From NCBI RefSeq assembly GCF_030268685.1, contig NZ_BSRQ01000012.1:62001-126000 (forward strand): DNA of 64,000 nucleotides, read 5' to 3'. This document shows, piece after piece, positions 8,637 to 16,148 of the stretch (position 1 is its first letter; each line of letters starts with the position of its first letter). Both the position numbers and the translations under genes were made by a program. Below the pieces are notes generated by a model. The model saw nothing but the letters and a program-made list of their open reading frames with translations. It did not search any database and was not told the DNA's origin. Source of the DNA: Microtetraspora sp. NBRC 13810 (GTDB lineage: Bacteria > Actinomycetota > Actinomycetes > Streptosporangiales > Streptosporangiaceae).

Positions 8637-8996
8637 ATGACAGCGTTCTGTGCGGGGTTTGAAGCAGCGCTACGCCGATCTGTAGGCGACAAGGCCACGA
8701 TGAAAGCCCAGCTAGAGCAACTGATCACGATGTCCAAACGGCCGAACATCACTCTGCAGGTGCTCCCCTTCACCGCAGGTGGCCACGTAGCGATGGATGG
8801 TGGCTTCGTCGTCCTGGGGTTCGAGTCACCTGACCCCGACGTGATCTACCTGGAGAACCAGGTGGGAAGCCTCTACCTAGAGGAACAATCGCACGTGGAT
8901 CGGCATAACGTGGTCTTCAACCACCTCAGAGCGGCAGCGTTGGACCCGGTCCAGAGCCGCCGTCTCCTCTCAGCGGAAGCCAGGGACTTGCGATGA
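8637..8996 (+). pseudogene. 5'-truncated DUF5753 (Scr1-type) regulator
   Basis: The reading frame matches only the C-terminal half of a DUF5753 regulator: EAALRRSVGDKATMKAQLEQLI, ITLQVLPFTAGGHVAMDGGFVVLGF, and DVIYLENQVGSLYLEE. The N-terminal helix-turn-helix of about 150 residues is missing. Family homology begins abruptly near 8660, soon after the divergent acyltransferase start, so the gene was probably cut by a deletion or rearrangement. The 3' end is intact and overlaps the DUF397 start (ATGA). Without its HTH it cannot act as the usual DNA-binding antitoxin-like protein. Confidence 0.75.
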
Positions 8997-9205
8997 CCAA
9001 CATCGATGAGCTATCCGACGCGGTGTGGCGCAAGAGCGCACGCAGCAACAACGGCGGGAACTGTGTAGAGATCGCCGAGTTGTCTTCCGGACGCATCGGC
9101 ATGCGGGACAGCAAGGACCCGCACGGGACAGCGCTGATCTTCACGTCCGGCGAGTGGCAGACCTTCGTCGCCGGGATCAAGGCAGGCCAATTCGACTGGA
9201 CGTGA
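8993..9205 (+). CDS. DUF397 domain protein
   Basis: 70 residues covering a complete DUF397: VWRKSARSNNGGNCVEIAEL, then GRIGMRDSKDPHGTALIFTSGEWQTFVAGIKAGQFD. In actinomycetes DUF397 proteins are the small partners of Scr1/DUF5753 regulators and are thought to act as a toxin-antitoxin-like or developmental pair. Its ATG overlaps the stop of the truncated partner. Because the partner lacks its DNA-binding half, this copy may be an orphan. Confidence 0.85.
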   Translation: MTNIDELSDAVWRKSARSNNGGNCVEIAELSSGRIGMRDSKDPHGTALIFTSGEWQTFVAGIKAGQFDWT

Positions 9206-9287
9206 TCCATGGATGAGCAGACCATGCGCCCGATTGCCCAGTGCGATCGGGCGCTGATGCTTTGTTGGACTTTCGACCCTGGTACCG

Positions 9288-9328
9288 GGGTTGACGTTGA
9301 TACCGCGCAACAGGGCGACGTACCGCAT
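9288..9328 (-). pseudogene. Start fragment of a DUF1697 gene
   Basis: On the minus strand a strong ribosome-binding site (AAGGAGAG, RC of about 9336-9343) precedes ATG 9328. The first codons read MRYVALLRGINVNPGT. MRYVALLRGINV is the characteristic start of DUF1697 proteins, but family resemblance ends after about 12-14 codons, and the frame then runs antisense to the DUF397 gene. It is a remnant left by a rearrangement, and it marks the same scar as the truncated DUF5753 gene. Confidence 0.6.
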
Positions 9329-9448
9329 CGGCACTCTCCTTCCACCGGGATGTCGCAGGCGACCCTACGGGCCGTTCCTGCCGTCCTGTGTCAGGTTTTC
9401 CGCCGGGGGTGCGGGCAGGGGCATGGAGGTGAGGGGTGGTGAGCCGGC

Positions 9449-9679
9449 ATGTGGGGTGATCGGCGGGGCACCGAGCCGCGTAACGCCCGCAGCGCGCTGC
9501 GCACCCGGGCCGTGCTGTCCGGGATCGCGTTGCCACTGGCGCTGGCCGCGGCGGTCTTCTTCGGGATGCGGGCGGTGGGCACGGGGGAGGCGGTCTGGTG
9601 GGCCGAGACGGCGATCGCCCTCGTGGTCGTCGCCGTCGCCGCCGCCGACCTGGTGGTACTGGGCCGCAGGCTGCGCTGA
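9449..9679 (+). CDS. Small two-helix membrane protein (DUF6343-like)
   Basis: 76 residues: a short polar N-terminus with GTEPRNARSALRTR, then two hydrophobic helices (VLSGIALPLALAAAVFFGM and AETAIALVVVAVAAADLVVLG) and a basic tail (RRLR). The TEPxxARSxLRxR start and overall size resemble the DUF6343 family of small actinomycete membrane proteins. The function is unknown. Its stop codon lies inside the first copy of the 40-bp direct repeat that follows. Confidence 0.6.
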   Translation: MWGDRRGTEPRNARSALRTRAVLSGIALPLALAAAVFFGMRAVGTGEAVWWAETAIALVVVAVAAADLVVLGRRLR

Positions 9680-9775
9680 CCCGGCCACACCGCCCGGACG
9701 ACGGCCGTGACGTAGCTGACCCGGCCACACCGCCCGGACGACGGCCGGCGTAGCTGACCCGGTCACGCCGCCCGA
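9675..9775 (+). repeat. 40-bp direct repeat, 2.5 copies
   Basis: Copies at 9675-9714 and 9715-9752 begin GCTGACCCGGCCACACC and are nearly identical; the second lacks two bases. A third partial and diverged copy runs 9753-9775. The array covers the stop codon of the preceding small membrane protein and fills most of the gap to the next gene. It looks like recent slippage or unequal exchange. No hairpin or coding role is seen. Confidence 0.8.
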
Positions 9776-9874
9776 AAGGCGATCGGCGCGGCGGGTTCAT
9801 GAAAGCGGCGCGGAACGCGCGGCGGCATTCTGTGCTCTCCGAGCCGGTTTCATGACACGCAGGGAGCACAGGGG

Positions 9875-10246
9875 ATGGCCACTGCCGTGATCGCCGTCGT
9901 GGCGGTCTTCTTTCTCGCGATGGGCGTCTACGGGCTGGTCGCGCCCGCCGCGCTGATCAGGCCGTTCCGGATCGTGGCGGACTCGGGCCTGGCGCGGACC
10001 GAGATCCGCGCCGTGTACGGGGGCTTCGGCGTGGCCGTCGCCGGGTTGCTCGTGGCGGCGATGATCGACGCCGGCGGGATCCGCAGGGGCGCCGTCATCG
10101 CGGTCGCCGTCGCCCTGCTGGGCATGGCGTTCGGACGGCTGGTGGCGCGGGCGGTGGAGCGTCCGCCGGCGTTCTACCCCTCCTGGCTGTACTTCTGGGT
10201 GGAGATCGCCGGTGGCGGCGCGCTGCTGGCCGTCGCCGGCTGGTGA
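9875..10246 (+). CDS. DUF4345-like membrane protein
   Basis: 123 residues with four predicted transmembrane helices (for example VIAVVAVFFLAMGVYGLVAP, VAVAGLLVAAMIDA and AVIAVAVALLGMAFGRLVA). The pattern ARTEIRAVYGGFGVAVAG matches DUF4345, a family of small integral membrane proteins of unknown role. The start is ATG 9875 with GGAG eight bases upstream. Its 3' end overlaps the convergent AraC gene by about 70 bp. Confidence 0.7.
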   Translation: MATAVIAVVAVFFLAMGVYGLVAPAALIRPFRIVADSGLARTEIRAVYGGFGVAVAGLLVAAMIDAGGIRRGAVIAVAVALLGMAFGRLVARAVERPPAFYPSWLYFWVEIAGGGALLAVAGW

Positions 10247-11103
10247 GAACGGCCGGAGTCCTCCGCGGGCGTCCTGGAGTCCAGTGGCCGGATGGTCACG
10301 TCGTGGGCGAGCAGGTCGCTCGGCGGCAGGCCGAACAGGGCGTGGAACGCGCTGCTGAGATGGGACGGGCTGGCGAAGTACCCGTCCTGCGCGGCCCGGG
10401 TCAGGTTGCCCCCCGCGGCCAGCGCGCGGGCGGCCCGCTGCATCTGCGCCCACAGCCGGAACCTCCGGTACGACGTGCCGGTGCCCTCCCTGAACAGCCG
10501 GAGGAAGCGCGACTCCGACAACCCCACCTGCCCGGCCAGCACCCCGGCCGGCACCGGCTCGTCGGCGTCGAGCAGACGTCTGACAGCCGTGCCGATCCGC
10601 GGGTCCGCGCACGACGCCGTACCGCCGCCGGCCGCCTCGGCGATCCACCCGACGACCTCCGCGGACGTACTCCCGGCGGACAGTCCGGCGGCCCCGGCGA
10701 CGACGGCCGCCTCGGCCCGGTGCCCGACCAGGACACCGCGGTCCCCGGCGGTGAACCTCGTACGGCAGGCCCGGTCGGCCGCCGAGCCGGGATCGAGGTA
10801 GAGGAAGACCATGCGGCCCCCGCCCGCCGTGACGTGGTGCCGCACCCTCGGCGCGACCAGGGCCGTCCGCGCCGCCAGCCGTCCGGTGGCCGCGCGATCG
10901 ACGGCGAACGGCCCGTCCACCCCGACGACCAGGCACGCCACCGCTCCGGAGTGCGGGCCGAGCCGCAGCGAAGGGCCCGCGTACAGCGCTCCGCCGGACC
11001 ACACCCACACCGCCGCCCCGGGCCCGTCGCGACGGGTTCGTGGAAGCGCCGTCGCCTGCGTCTCCCACACTCTTGGCGGATCGACAACCTTCATGGAGGA
11101 CAT
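10174..11103 (-). CDS. AraC family transcriptional regulator
   Basis: About 309 residues. The N-terminal part is a cupin-like sensor region (GPSLRLGPHSGAVACLVVGVDGPFAVDR). The C-terminal part is an AraC DNA-binding domain (PAGVLAGQVGLSESRFLRLFREGTGTSYRRFRLWAQMQRAARAL, then FASPSHLSSAFHALFGLPPSDLL). I placed the start at ATG 11103, which has GGAAAGG upstream on that strand; ATG 11094 is also possible. The start region overlaps the start of the divergent membrane gene at 11105, so regulator and membrane protein probably share one promoter region. Confidence 0.8.
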   Translation of the reverse strand: MSSMKVVDPPRVWETQATALPRTRRDGPGAAVWVWSGGALYAGPSLRLGPHSGAVACLVVGVDGPFAVDRAATGRLAARTALVAPRVRHHVTAGGGRMVFLYLDPGSAADRACRTRFTAGDRGVLVGHRAEAAVVAGAAGLSAGSTSAEVVGWIAEAAGGGTASCADPRIGTAVRRLLDADEPVPAGVLAGQVGLSESRFLRLFREGTGTSYRRFRLWAQMQRAARALAAGGNLTRAAQDGYFASPSHLSSAFHALFGLPPSDLLAHDVTIRPLDSRTPAEDSGRSHQPATASSAPPPAISTQKYSQEG

Positions 11104-11104
11104 G

Positions 11105-11566
11105 ATGCGCCTTTCCGCCCGCACGATCGGCAAGCTGTTGTTCGGGGCCGTGGGGTTGCTCAACGTGGCACCGGGGCTCATCGCGTTGACACCGTCGCAA
11201 CTCGCCACCGTATACGGGGTGATGTCCGACGACGTCACCGGCACTCTGCTGCTCCGGCACCGCGCGGTCATGCTGGCCCTGCTCGGCGTGGCGCTCCTGG
11301 CCGCGGCCGTCATGCCGCGGCTGCGGACGCCGGTGGTGATCGTGGCCGCGGTCGGCAAGCTGTCGTTCATCGCGCTGGTCTGGACGACCCCGGGAGCGCA
11401 CCCGAAGCTGACCCCGGTCGCCCTCGCCGACGTGGGCGCGCTCGTCGCGCTGGGCACGGCCGCCTTCCTCCTCCGGGCACGGACGACCCAAGTACGGACG
11501 GCTGAGGCACGCACGGCCGAGGCACGCACGGCTGAGGCGCGGACGACTCCGGGCCGGACGGCATGA
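11105..11566 (+). CDS. Four-helix membrane protein with repetitive C-terminal tail
   Basis: 153 residues. Four hydrophobic segments are visible: KLLFGAVGLLNVAPGLIAL, AVMLALLGVALLAAAVM, VVIVAAVGKLSFIALVW and ALADVGALVALGTAAFLL. The C-terminus is a charged tail with RTAEA repeated three times. Two ATGs stand in tandem (11102 and 11105); GGAGGA at 11095 is better spaced for 11105. It is divergent from the AraC gene with overlapping start regions, and is probably its target. I do not recognise the family. Confidence 0.65.
   Translation: MRLSARTIGKLLFGAVGLLNVAPGLIALTPSQLATVYGVMSDDVTGTLLLRHRAVMLALLGVALLAAAVMPRLRTPVVIVAAVGKLSFIALVWTTPGAHPKLTPVALADVGALVALGTAAFLLRARTTQVRTAEARTAEARTAEARTTPGRTA
11498..11542 (+). 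repeat. 15-bp tandem repeat within a coding tail
   Basis: Three units of ACGGCYGAGGCACGC lie at 11498-11512, 11513-11527 and 11528-11542. They encode the repeated peptide RTAEA in the cytoplasmic tail of the preceding membrane protein. The unit length is a multiple of three, so copy-number change would keep the frame. Confidence 0.75.
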
Positions 11567-11582
11567 CCCCGTGCGCCGGGGC

Positions 11583-11984
11583 TCAGCAGGAGCGGTACTC
11601 GTCCTTGCGCCACAGCATGGCCGCCAGCATCAGCGGGAACATCGCGACGTGCGAGAAGATCATGACCGCGTCGCCGTCGACGAATCCCAGCCACAGCAGC
11701 GGGAAGAGCGGCACGACCGGCAGGAACATCGCGGCGCACATCTCCAGCGTGGGCGCCCACCGGTGGCCGCGGAAGCGCATCCAGGCGGCCATGCCGACCG
11801 ACATGTCGAACGCCATGAGCAGGTAGGCGAGCTCCGGCTGCGTCGCGTACGAGAAGGAGATGCCGACGGCGTCCCAGGCGATGCCGAGGACGATCATCCC
11901 GGCGAACATCGCGATGATCATCTCCACGTAGTGCCGGGCGAATCTGCCCCATCCGTGGCGGGTTTCCGAGCTGATCTGAGTCAT
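11583..11984 (-). CDS. Four-helix small membrane protein
   Basis: 133 residues beginning MTQISSETRHGWGRFARHYVEM. It has four hydrophobic helices (MIIAMFAGMIVLGIAWDA, LAYLLMAFDMSVGMAAWM, MCAAMFLPVVPLFPLLWLG and VMIFSHVAMFPLMLAAMLW) and ends KDEYRSC. Methionine-rich helices with a single His, Asp or Glu are notable and could bind metal, but this is inference. The start is ATG 11984; the open frame extends much further 5' only as antisense to the GlxA gene. It is divergent from that regulator, which may control it. Confidence 0.65.
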   Translation of the reverse strand: MTQISSETRHGWGRFARHYVEMIIAMFAGMIVLGIAWDAVGISFSYATQPELAYLLMAFDMSVGMAAWMRFRGHRWAPTLEMCAAMFLPVVPLFPLLWLGFVDGDAVMIFSHVAMFPLMLAAMLWRKDEYRSC

Positions 11985-12036
11985 GGCACCACTGTGTGGC
12001 GGCGGTCGCGCCGCGCCTAGGTGAGCACAGTGTGCG

Positions 12037-12071
12037 TGTCCGGAAACTTGGGCTGTCTGTCCTTTCCGACA
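12037..12071. promoter_or_regulatory. Imperfect inverted repeat upstream of second GlxA regulator
   Basis: TGTCCGGAAA (12037-12046) faces TTTCCGACA (12063-12071), reverse complements with one bulged base. The repeat sits between the divergent four-helix membrane gene and the GlxA-type regulator. It is a reasonable operator or promoter element for that pair. Binding is inferred from position only. Confidence 0.35.
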
Positions 12072-12083
12072 TATGGTCGCCGC

Positions 12084-13076
12084 ATGATCGTACGGCGTGT
12101 GACGCTCGTCGGCTATGAGGCGGCGGCGCTGCTCGACATCGCGTGCGTGGCCTCCACCCTGGAGACCGCCAACTGGCACGGCGCCGCGCCGCCCTACAAG
12201 CTGCGCCTGGTGACGCCGGGCGGCCGGCCCGTGCACAGCGGCAGCGGCATCACCCTCCAGTCGCACAAGGCGCTGGAGCAGGTCACCGGGCCGCTGGACA
12301 CGCTCATCGTGTCCGGCGGCATCGGTTCCGAGGACGCGGCGGCCGACCCGGTGATCGTGGCGCACGTGCGCCGGCTGGCCAGGGAGAGCCGGCGGATCGC
12401 GTCGGTGTGCACCGGGGCCGCCGTCCTGGCCGCGGCGGGCCTGCTCGACGGCAGGCGTGCCACCACGCACTGGGAGTCGGCGCACCTCCTCGCCGCCCGG
12501 TACCCGGAGGTCGAGGTCGATCCCGGCCCGATCTTCATCAGGGACGGCAACGTCGCCACGGCGGCCGGTGTCACCAGCGCGCTGGACCTGACCCTCGCCT
12601 TCGTCGAGGAGGACAACGGGGCCGAGGTGGCGCGGCGGGTGGCGCGCAGCCAGGTGACCTACATGCAGCGGCCGGGCAACCAGGCGCAGATGAGCATGTT
12701 CACCGCCACCGTCCCGCAACCGGGCAACCGGCTGGTCAGGCAGGTCGTCGAGCAGGTGACGGGCAACCTCGCCGGCGACCTGACCACGGCCGCCCTCGCG
12801 GCCGGCGCGGGCGTCAGCGAGCGCCACCTGACCCGGCTGTTCCTGAAGCACCTGGGCCACACCCCCGGCCGGTTCGTCCGGCAGGCCCGCGCCGAGGCGG
12901 CGGCCCACCTCCTGGCCTCGACCTCGCTGCCGATGGCGGCGGTGGCGGCCCGCTGCGGCCTCGGCACGGCCGAGAACCTGCGCCAGGTGTTCGTGGACCG
13001 CTACGGCATCCCGCCCTCGCGGTACCGGGTCGCGCACGGCACCACGTCACGGCCACTGGGCGTCGCGCAGCAGTGA
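12084..13076 (+). CDS. GlxA-type AraC regulator with DJ-1/PfpI domain
   Basis: About 330 residues from ATG 12084 (MIVRRVTLVGYEAAALLDIAC). The DJ-1/PfpI domain carries the elbow motif RIASVCTGAAVLAAAGLLDGRRATTHW. It is followed by an AraC domain (DLTTAALAAGAGVSERHLTRLFLKHLGHTPGRFVRQARAEAAAHLL, then GTAENLRQVFVDRYGIPPSRYR). An upstream in-frame start at 12021 is unlikely because the extra residues lack family similarity and cross the inverted repeat. The 3' end overlaps the convergent topoisomerase gene by 30 bp. It may control the divergent small membrane protein. Confidence 0.9.
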   Translation: MIVRRVTLVGYEAAALLDIACVASTLETANWHGAAPPYKLRLVTPGGRPVHSGSGITLQSHKALEQVTGPLDTLIVSGGIGSEDAAADPVIVAHVRRLARESRRIASVCTGAAVLAAAGLLDGRRATTHWESAHLLAARYPEVEVDPGPIFIRDGNVATAAGVTSALDLTLAFVEEDNGAEVARRVARSQVTYMQRPGNQAQMSMFTATVPQPGNRLVRQVVEQVTGNLAGDLTTAALAAGAGVSERHLTRLFLKHLGHTPGRFVRQARAEAAAHLLASTSLPMAAVAARCGLGTAENLRQVFVDRYGIPPSRYRVAHGTTSRPLGVAQQ

Positions 13077-14045
13077 GATGACCGACCGCTCGGCCGCCCC
13101 CTGGGTCGCCATGATCGGGTCGCCCTTGCCGAGCCCGGACAGGTCGATCGTCCGGCCCTTCTCGTAGAGGACGATGAGCCGCGGGTCGACGTACGACGCG
13201 CGGGCGACCGCCGGGGTGTTGCCCAGGTAGCCCGCCACCTCGTTCATCACCCTGGTCACCGCGCGTCTGCGTCCCGTCCTGGTGCGCGCCCTGGCCGACA
13301 CGGCGAGCCCGACGGCGGCGAGGACGGTGGCGTGCCAGGTGCGGAAGTCCTTGGCGGACACCTCGCGGCCGAACACCTCCCGCAGGTACTCGTTGACGTC
13401 GTTGCTGGTCACGTCGTGCCATTCCCCATTCTCCCGGTAGCGCAGCAACTCGGGGGCGGGCCGGGCCAGCAGCGACCGGATCACCTTGCAGACCGCCTCG
13501 TCGGCGACGACCTGCTCGCGCGGCTTGCCGCCCTTGGCGGGGTAGGAGCAGATCACCTTCCCCTTCCGGCAGGTGACGTGCTCGGAGCGGAGGGTGGCGA
13601 GGCCGAAGGAGTCGGTGTACTCGGCGCCGCCCACCCGGAAGAAGCCGATGTCGAGCATGCGCGCGGCGGCGGCGAGCACGCGGACGCGGGTCAGCCCGCG
13701 CCCGGCGAGATGCCCGGCCACCGTGTCGCGGAACTTCGGCAGCTCGGTGGCCAGGTCGAGCACGTGCTCGAACTTGTCCCTGTCCTGCTGCTCCCGCCAC
13801 AGGTCGTGGTAGCGGTACTGCCGCCGTCCAGCGGAGTCGGTGCCGACCGCCTGGAGGTGTCCTTCCGGGGTGGCGCAGATCCACACCTCCGTCCACGCCG
13901 GGGGGATGGCCAGCGCCCTGATCCTGGTCAGCGTCTCGGCGTCCTTGATCTGCTCGCCGCCGGAGTAGTAGCCGAACCCCCTGCCGTGGCGCCGCCGTAC
14001 GATGCCGGGCTCGTTCGGGTCGCTGCGGCGCAGGTCGCCGTTCAT
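13047..14045 (-). CDS. DNA topoisomerase IB (poxvirus/bacterial type)
   Basis: 332 residues. It relaxes supercoils through a 3'-phosphotyrosine intermediate. It begins MNGDLRRSDPNEPGIVRRRHGRGFGYY. The N-terminal topoisomerase IB domain (IPPAWTEVWICATPEGHLQAVGTDSAGRRQYRYHDLWR) is followed by the catalytic core: R137 (GFFRVGGAEY), R235 and H238 (KDFRTWHAT), and nucleophile Y285 (ARASYVDPRLI). Its ATG overlaps the acetate kinase stop (ATGA), so the two form an operon, a pairing with no obvious metabolic logic. This is the short bacterial form; some actinomycetes carry one in addition to TopA and gyrase. Confidence 0.92.
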   Translation of the reverse strand: MNGDLRRSDPNEPGIVRRRHGRGFGYYSGGEQIKDAETLTRIRALAIPPAWTEVWICATPEGHLQAVGTDSAGRRQYRYHDLWREQQDRDKFEHVLDLATELPKFRDTVAGHLAGRGLTRVRVLAAAARMLDIGFFRVGGAEYTDSFGLATLRSEHVTCRKGKVICSYPAKGGKPREQVVADEAVCKVIRSLLARPAPELLRYRENGEWHDVTSNDVNEYLREVFGREVSAKDFRTWHATVLAAVGLAVSARARTRTGRRRAVTRVMNEVAGYLGNTPAVARASYVDPRLIVLYEKGRTIDLSGLGKGDPIMATQGAAERSVISLLRDAQWP

Positions 14046-15181
14046 CCGCCGGCCAGCGTGGCCAGGGTCTCGCGGGCGAGCTGGAGCTCCTCGCGGGTCT
14101 CCACCACGAGCACCGGTACGGCGGCGCCGGGGGCGCTGACGAAGCCGTCCTCGTCGAGGTTCCCGGTGACCGGCGGGGTGACGCCGAGCATGCCGAGCCG
14201 CCGGCACACCGCCTCGCGCACCTCCGGCTGGTCCCAGCCGATCTCGCCGGCGAACACCAGCGCGTCCAGCCGGTCCAGCCCGGCCGTGGCCGCCGCCGCG
14301 ATCTCCCTGGCCACCCGGAAGGCGAACACGTCCAGCGCCAGCGCCGCGGCCGGGTCGTCGGACGCCACCAGGTCCCGGGTGTCGCCCGACCTCCCGCCGG
14401 ACAGCCCGAGCAGTCCCGACCGGTGCTCCAGCCCGTCCCGCAGCTCCTCCGCGGACAGCCGCCCGGACAGCAGCCAGAGCAGCATCCCGGGATCGACGCT
14501 GCCCGAGCGCTTGCTCATCGGCACCCCGTCGAACGGGGTGAACCCCATCGAGGTGTCCACGCTGCGCCCCTCCCGCACCGCGCACACCGAGGCGCCGCCG
14601 CCCAGGTGGGTGAGCACGAGGTGCAGTTCGCCCGCCGGTCGCCCGAGGAGTTCGGCGGCCCTGCCCAGGCTCCACGCGTAGGACAGCCCGTGGAAGCCGT
14701 AGCGCCGCAGGCCGTACCGGGCGCGCCACTCCGCGGGCAGCGCGTACGTCGCGGCCACCTCGGGCAGGTCGCGGTGGAAGCCGGTGTCCGGGCACAGGAC
14801 GTGCGGCACGCCGGGCAGCAGCGACCGCGCCGCCGCCACCAGCGCCAGCGCGGGCGGCACGTGCAGCGGCGCCAGGTCGGCGCACCCCCGCACCGCGCGC
14901 AGCACCTCGTCGTCCACCACCGTCGGCCCCCGTACGGCGTCGCCGCCGTGCACGAGCCGATGCCCCACGGCCGCCACCTTCCCCTCCGGCCCGTCCCCTG
15001 AGGACCCGTTCCCAAGAAACCCCGATGACCCGTCACCCAGGAACTCGGACAGCGTCTTGCGCGCGACATCCGGGTCCGGTGCCTGTTCGCTGTGCGAACT
15101 CCGCACCACCCGGCCGTCGCGGACGAGGTTCAGCCGCAGGCTGGAGGAGCCGGCGTTGACGGTCAGCACAACACGTGGCAT
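14042..15181 (-). CDS. ackA: Acetate kinase
   Basis: 379 residues, slightly shorter than the usual 395-400. It interconverts acetate and acetyl phosphate with ATP. Family motifs are clear: LTVNAGSSSLRLNLV at the start, GHRLVHGG, the YGFHGLSY region, HLGGGASVCAVREGRSVDTSMGFTPFDGVPMSKRSGSVDPG, and VFAGEIGWDQPEVREAVCRRLGMLG near the end. The PMSKRSGSVDPG stretch departs from the common VMGTRSGDIDPG, so this is a divergent member. The start is ATG 15181. No pta or phosphoketolase gene is adjacent. It is co-transcribed with the topoisomerase gene. Confidence 0.88.
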   Translation of the reverse strand: MPRVVLTVNAGSSSLRLNLVRDGRVVRSSHSEQAPDPDVARKTLSEFLGDGSSGFLGNGSSGDGPEGKVAAVGHRLVHGGDAVRGPTVVDDEVLRAVRGCADLAPLHVPPALALVAAARSLLPGVPHVLCPDTGFHRDLPEVAATYALPAEWRARYGLRRYGFHGLSYAWSLGRAAELLGRPAGELHLVLTHLGGGASVCAVREGRSVDTSMGFTPFDGVPMSKRSGSVDPGMLLWLLSGRLSAEELRDGLEHRSGLLGLSGGRSGDTRDLVASDDPAAALALDVFAFRVAREIAAAATAGLDRLDALVFAGEIGWDQPEVREAVCRRLGMLGVTPPVTGNLDEDGFVSAPGAAVPVLVVETREELQLARETLATLAGG

Positions 15182-15289
15182 GAGACGCCGTCTGCCCAGG
15201 CAGGCGGCATCGAATCCTCGGGTGAGGGGAGTGGCGGTGGCGCCGAGCCCGGCGAGCGCCTCTGCCACCGGGGAGATCCGCCCGGCCGC

Positions 15290-16054
15290 CTACGTGACGC
15301 CGTCCGGGGACAGGTTGTGCTCTCTGATCAGGCTCAGCGCCCTGGCCTCGTCGCGGTCGGCGATGGCGTCGACGATGGCGGTGTGCAGGAGCTGGCGTCC
15401 GCGCAGGTAGTCGGGCATGGAGTCCTGGTCCTTGCCGGGGAGCACGGCCAGCGTGTGCGACTCGATGAGGTCGAGCAGGCCGGTGTAGATCGACCGCAGC
15501 ACGTGGCTGGGGCTGATCGCGGCGATGGCGGCGTGCAGCTCCCAGTTGGCCCTGGTGAAGGCGGTGGCGTCGGCGGCGCCCGCCGCCTCGGCCATCACCG
15601 CCAGCCGTTCGCGCAGGCCGGCGACATCGGCGGGGGAGGCGTGCCACAGCGCGTCCTGCACCAGCAGCGGATCGAGCGCGTCGCGGATCCGCACGGCGTC
15701 GGCCACCGAGGTGTGGGCGGCGTCCAGCGAGAGCACCGCGTGCCCGAGGCGGACCATCGGCGACTGCTCGGCCGCGAAGAGGCCGCCGCCCGGCCCGGGG
15801 CGCACGGCCACCAGGCCGCGTGCCTGGAGCAGCCGCAGGGCTTCGTTGAACGTGCCGACGGACACCCCGCAGTGGGCGCGGAGCTCCTCCTTCGTGCCGA
15901 GTCGCGCGCCCGGCTCGGCCCGCCGGGCCAGCTCGGCGATCCGCTCGGCCGCCATCTCCGGCCGCGACCGCGGCGACGGCTCCTGCGCGGAGACCTGTGC
16001 GGAGACCTGTGCGGGAACGGCTTCCTGACGGGCAGGGGACACCTCGCGCACCAC
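15290..16054 (-). CDS. GntR family (FadR/FCD) transcriptional regulator
   Basis: About 255 residues. A winged helix-turn-helix (ARLGTKEELRAHCGVSVGTFNEALRLLQARGLVAVRPGPGGGLF) is followed by an all-helical FCD ligand domain with metal-binding His residues (ANWELHAAIA, LLHTAIVDAI). The best start is GTG 16054, preceded by GGAGGGAGG on that strand; an ATG at 16087 is poorly placed for translation. It is divergent from an FAH-family enzyme, with a palindrome at 16118-16133 between them, so it most likely represses that enzyme until a carboxylic-acid ligand binds. Confidence 0.88.
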   Translation of the reverse strand: MVREVSPARQEAVPAQVSAQVSAQEPSPRSRPEMAAERIAELARRAEPGARLGTKEELRAHCGVSVGTFNEALRLLQARGLVAVRPGPGGGLFAAEQSPMVRLGHAVLSLDAAHTSVADAVRIRDALDPLLVQDALWHASPADVAGLRERLAVMAEAAGAADATAFTRANWELHAAIAAISPSHVLRSIYTGLLDLIESHTLAVLPGKDQDSMPDYLRGRQLLHTAIVDAIADRDEARALSLIREHNLSPDGVT

Positions 16055-16117
16055 GCCTCCCTCCTTGAGCATCACCGAGCTTGACATACCTTCCGGGCGA
16101 CGGCAAGAATCCACCGT

Positions 16118-16133
16118 ATTCATCATGGTGAAT
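16118..16133. promoter_or_regulatory. Palindromic operator between GntR and FAH genes
   Basis: ATTCATCATGGTGAAT is a near-perfect 16-bp palindrome (7 of 8 pairs). It lies directly before the AAGGAGG of the FAH-family gene and 64 bp from the GntR start. GntR/FadR proteins bind such short palindromes, and binding here would block ribosome access or the promoter of the enzyme. The symmetry is observed and the binding is inferred. Confidence 0.65.
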
Positions 16134-16148
16134 AAGGAGGCGTTTCCC

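Noticed and set aside
9011-9334. 107-codon minus-strand gene over DUF397
   Set aside because: Only the first 12-14 codons resemble DUF1697. The rest is antisense to a clear DUF397 gene, so I list just the start fragment.
13047-14885. 612-codon frame as a larger topoisomerase fusion
   Set aside because: The first 280 codons are out-of-frame acetate kinase. Topoisomerase similarity begins at ATG 14045.
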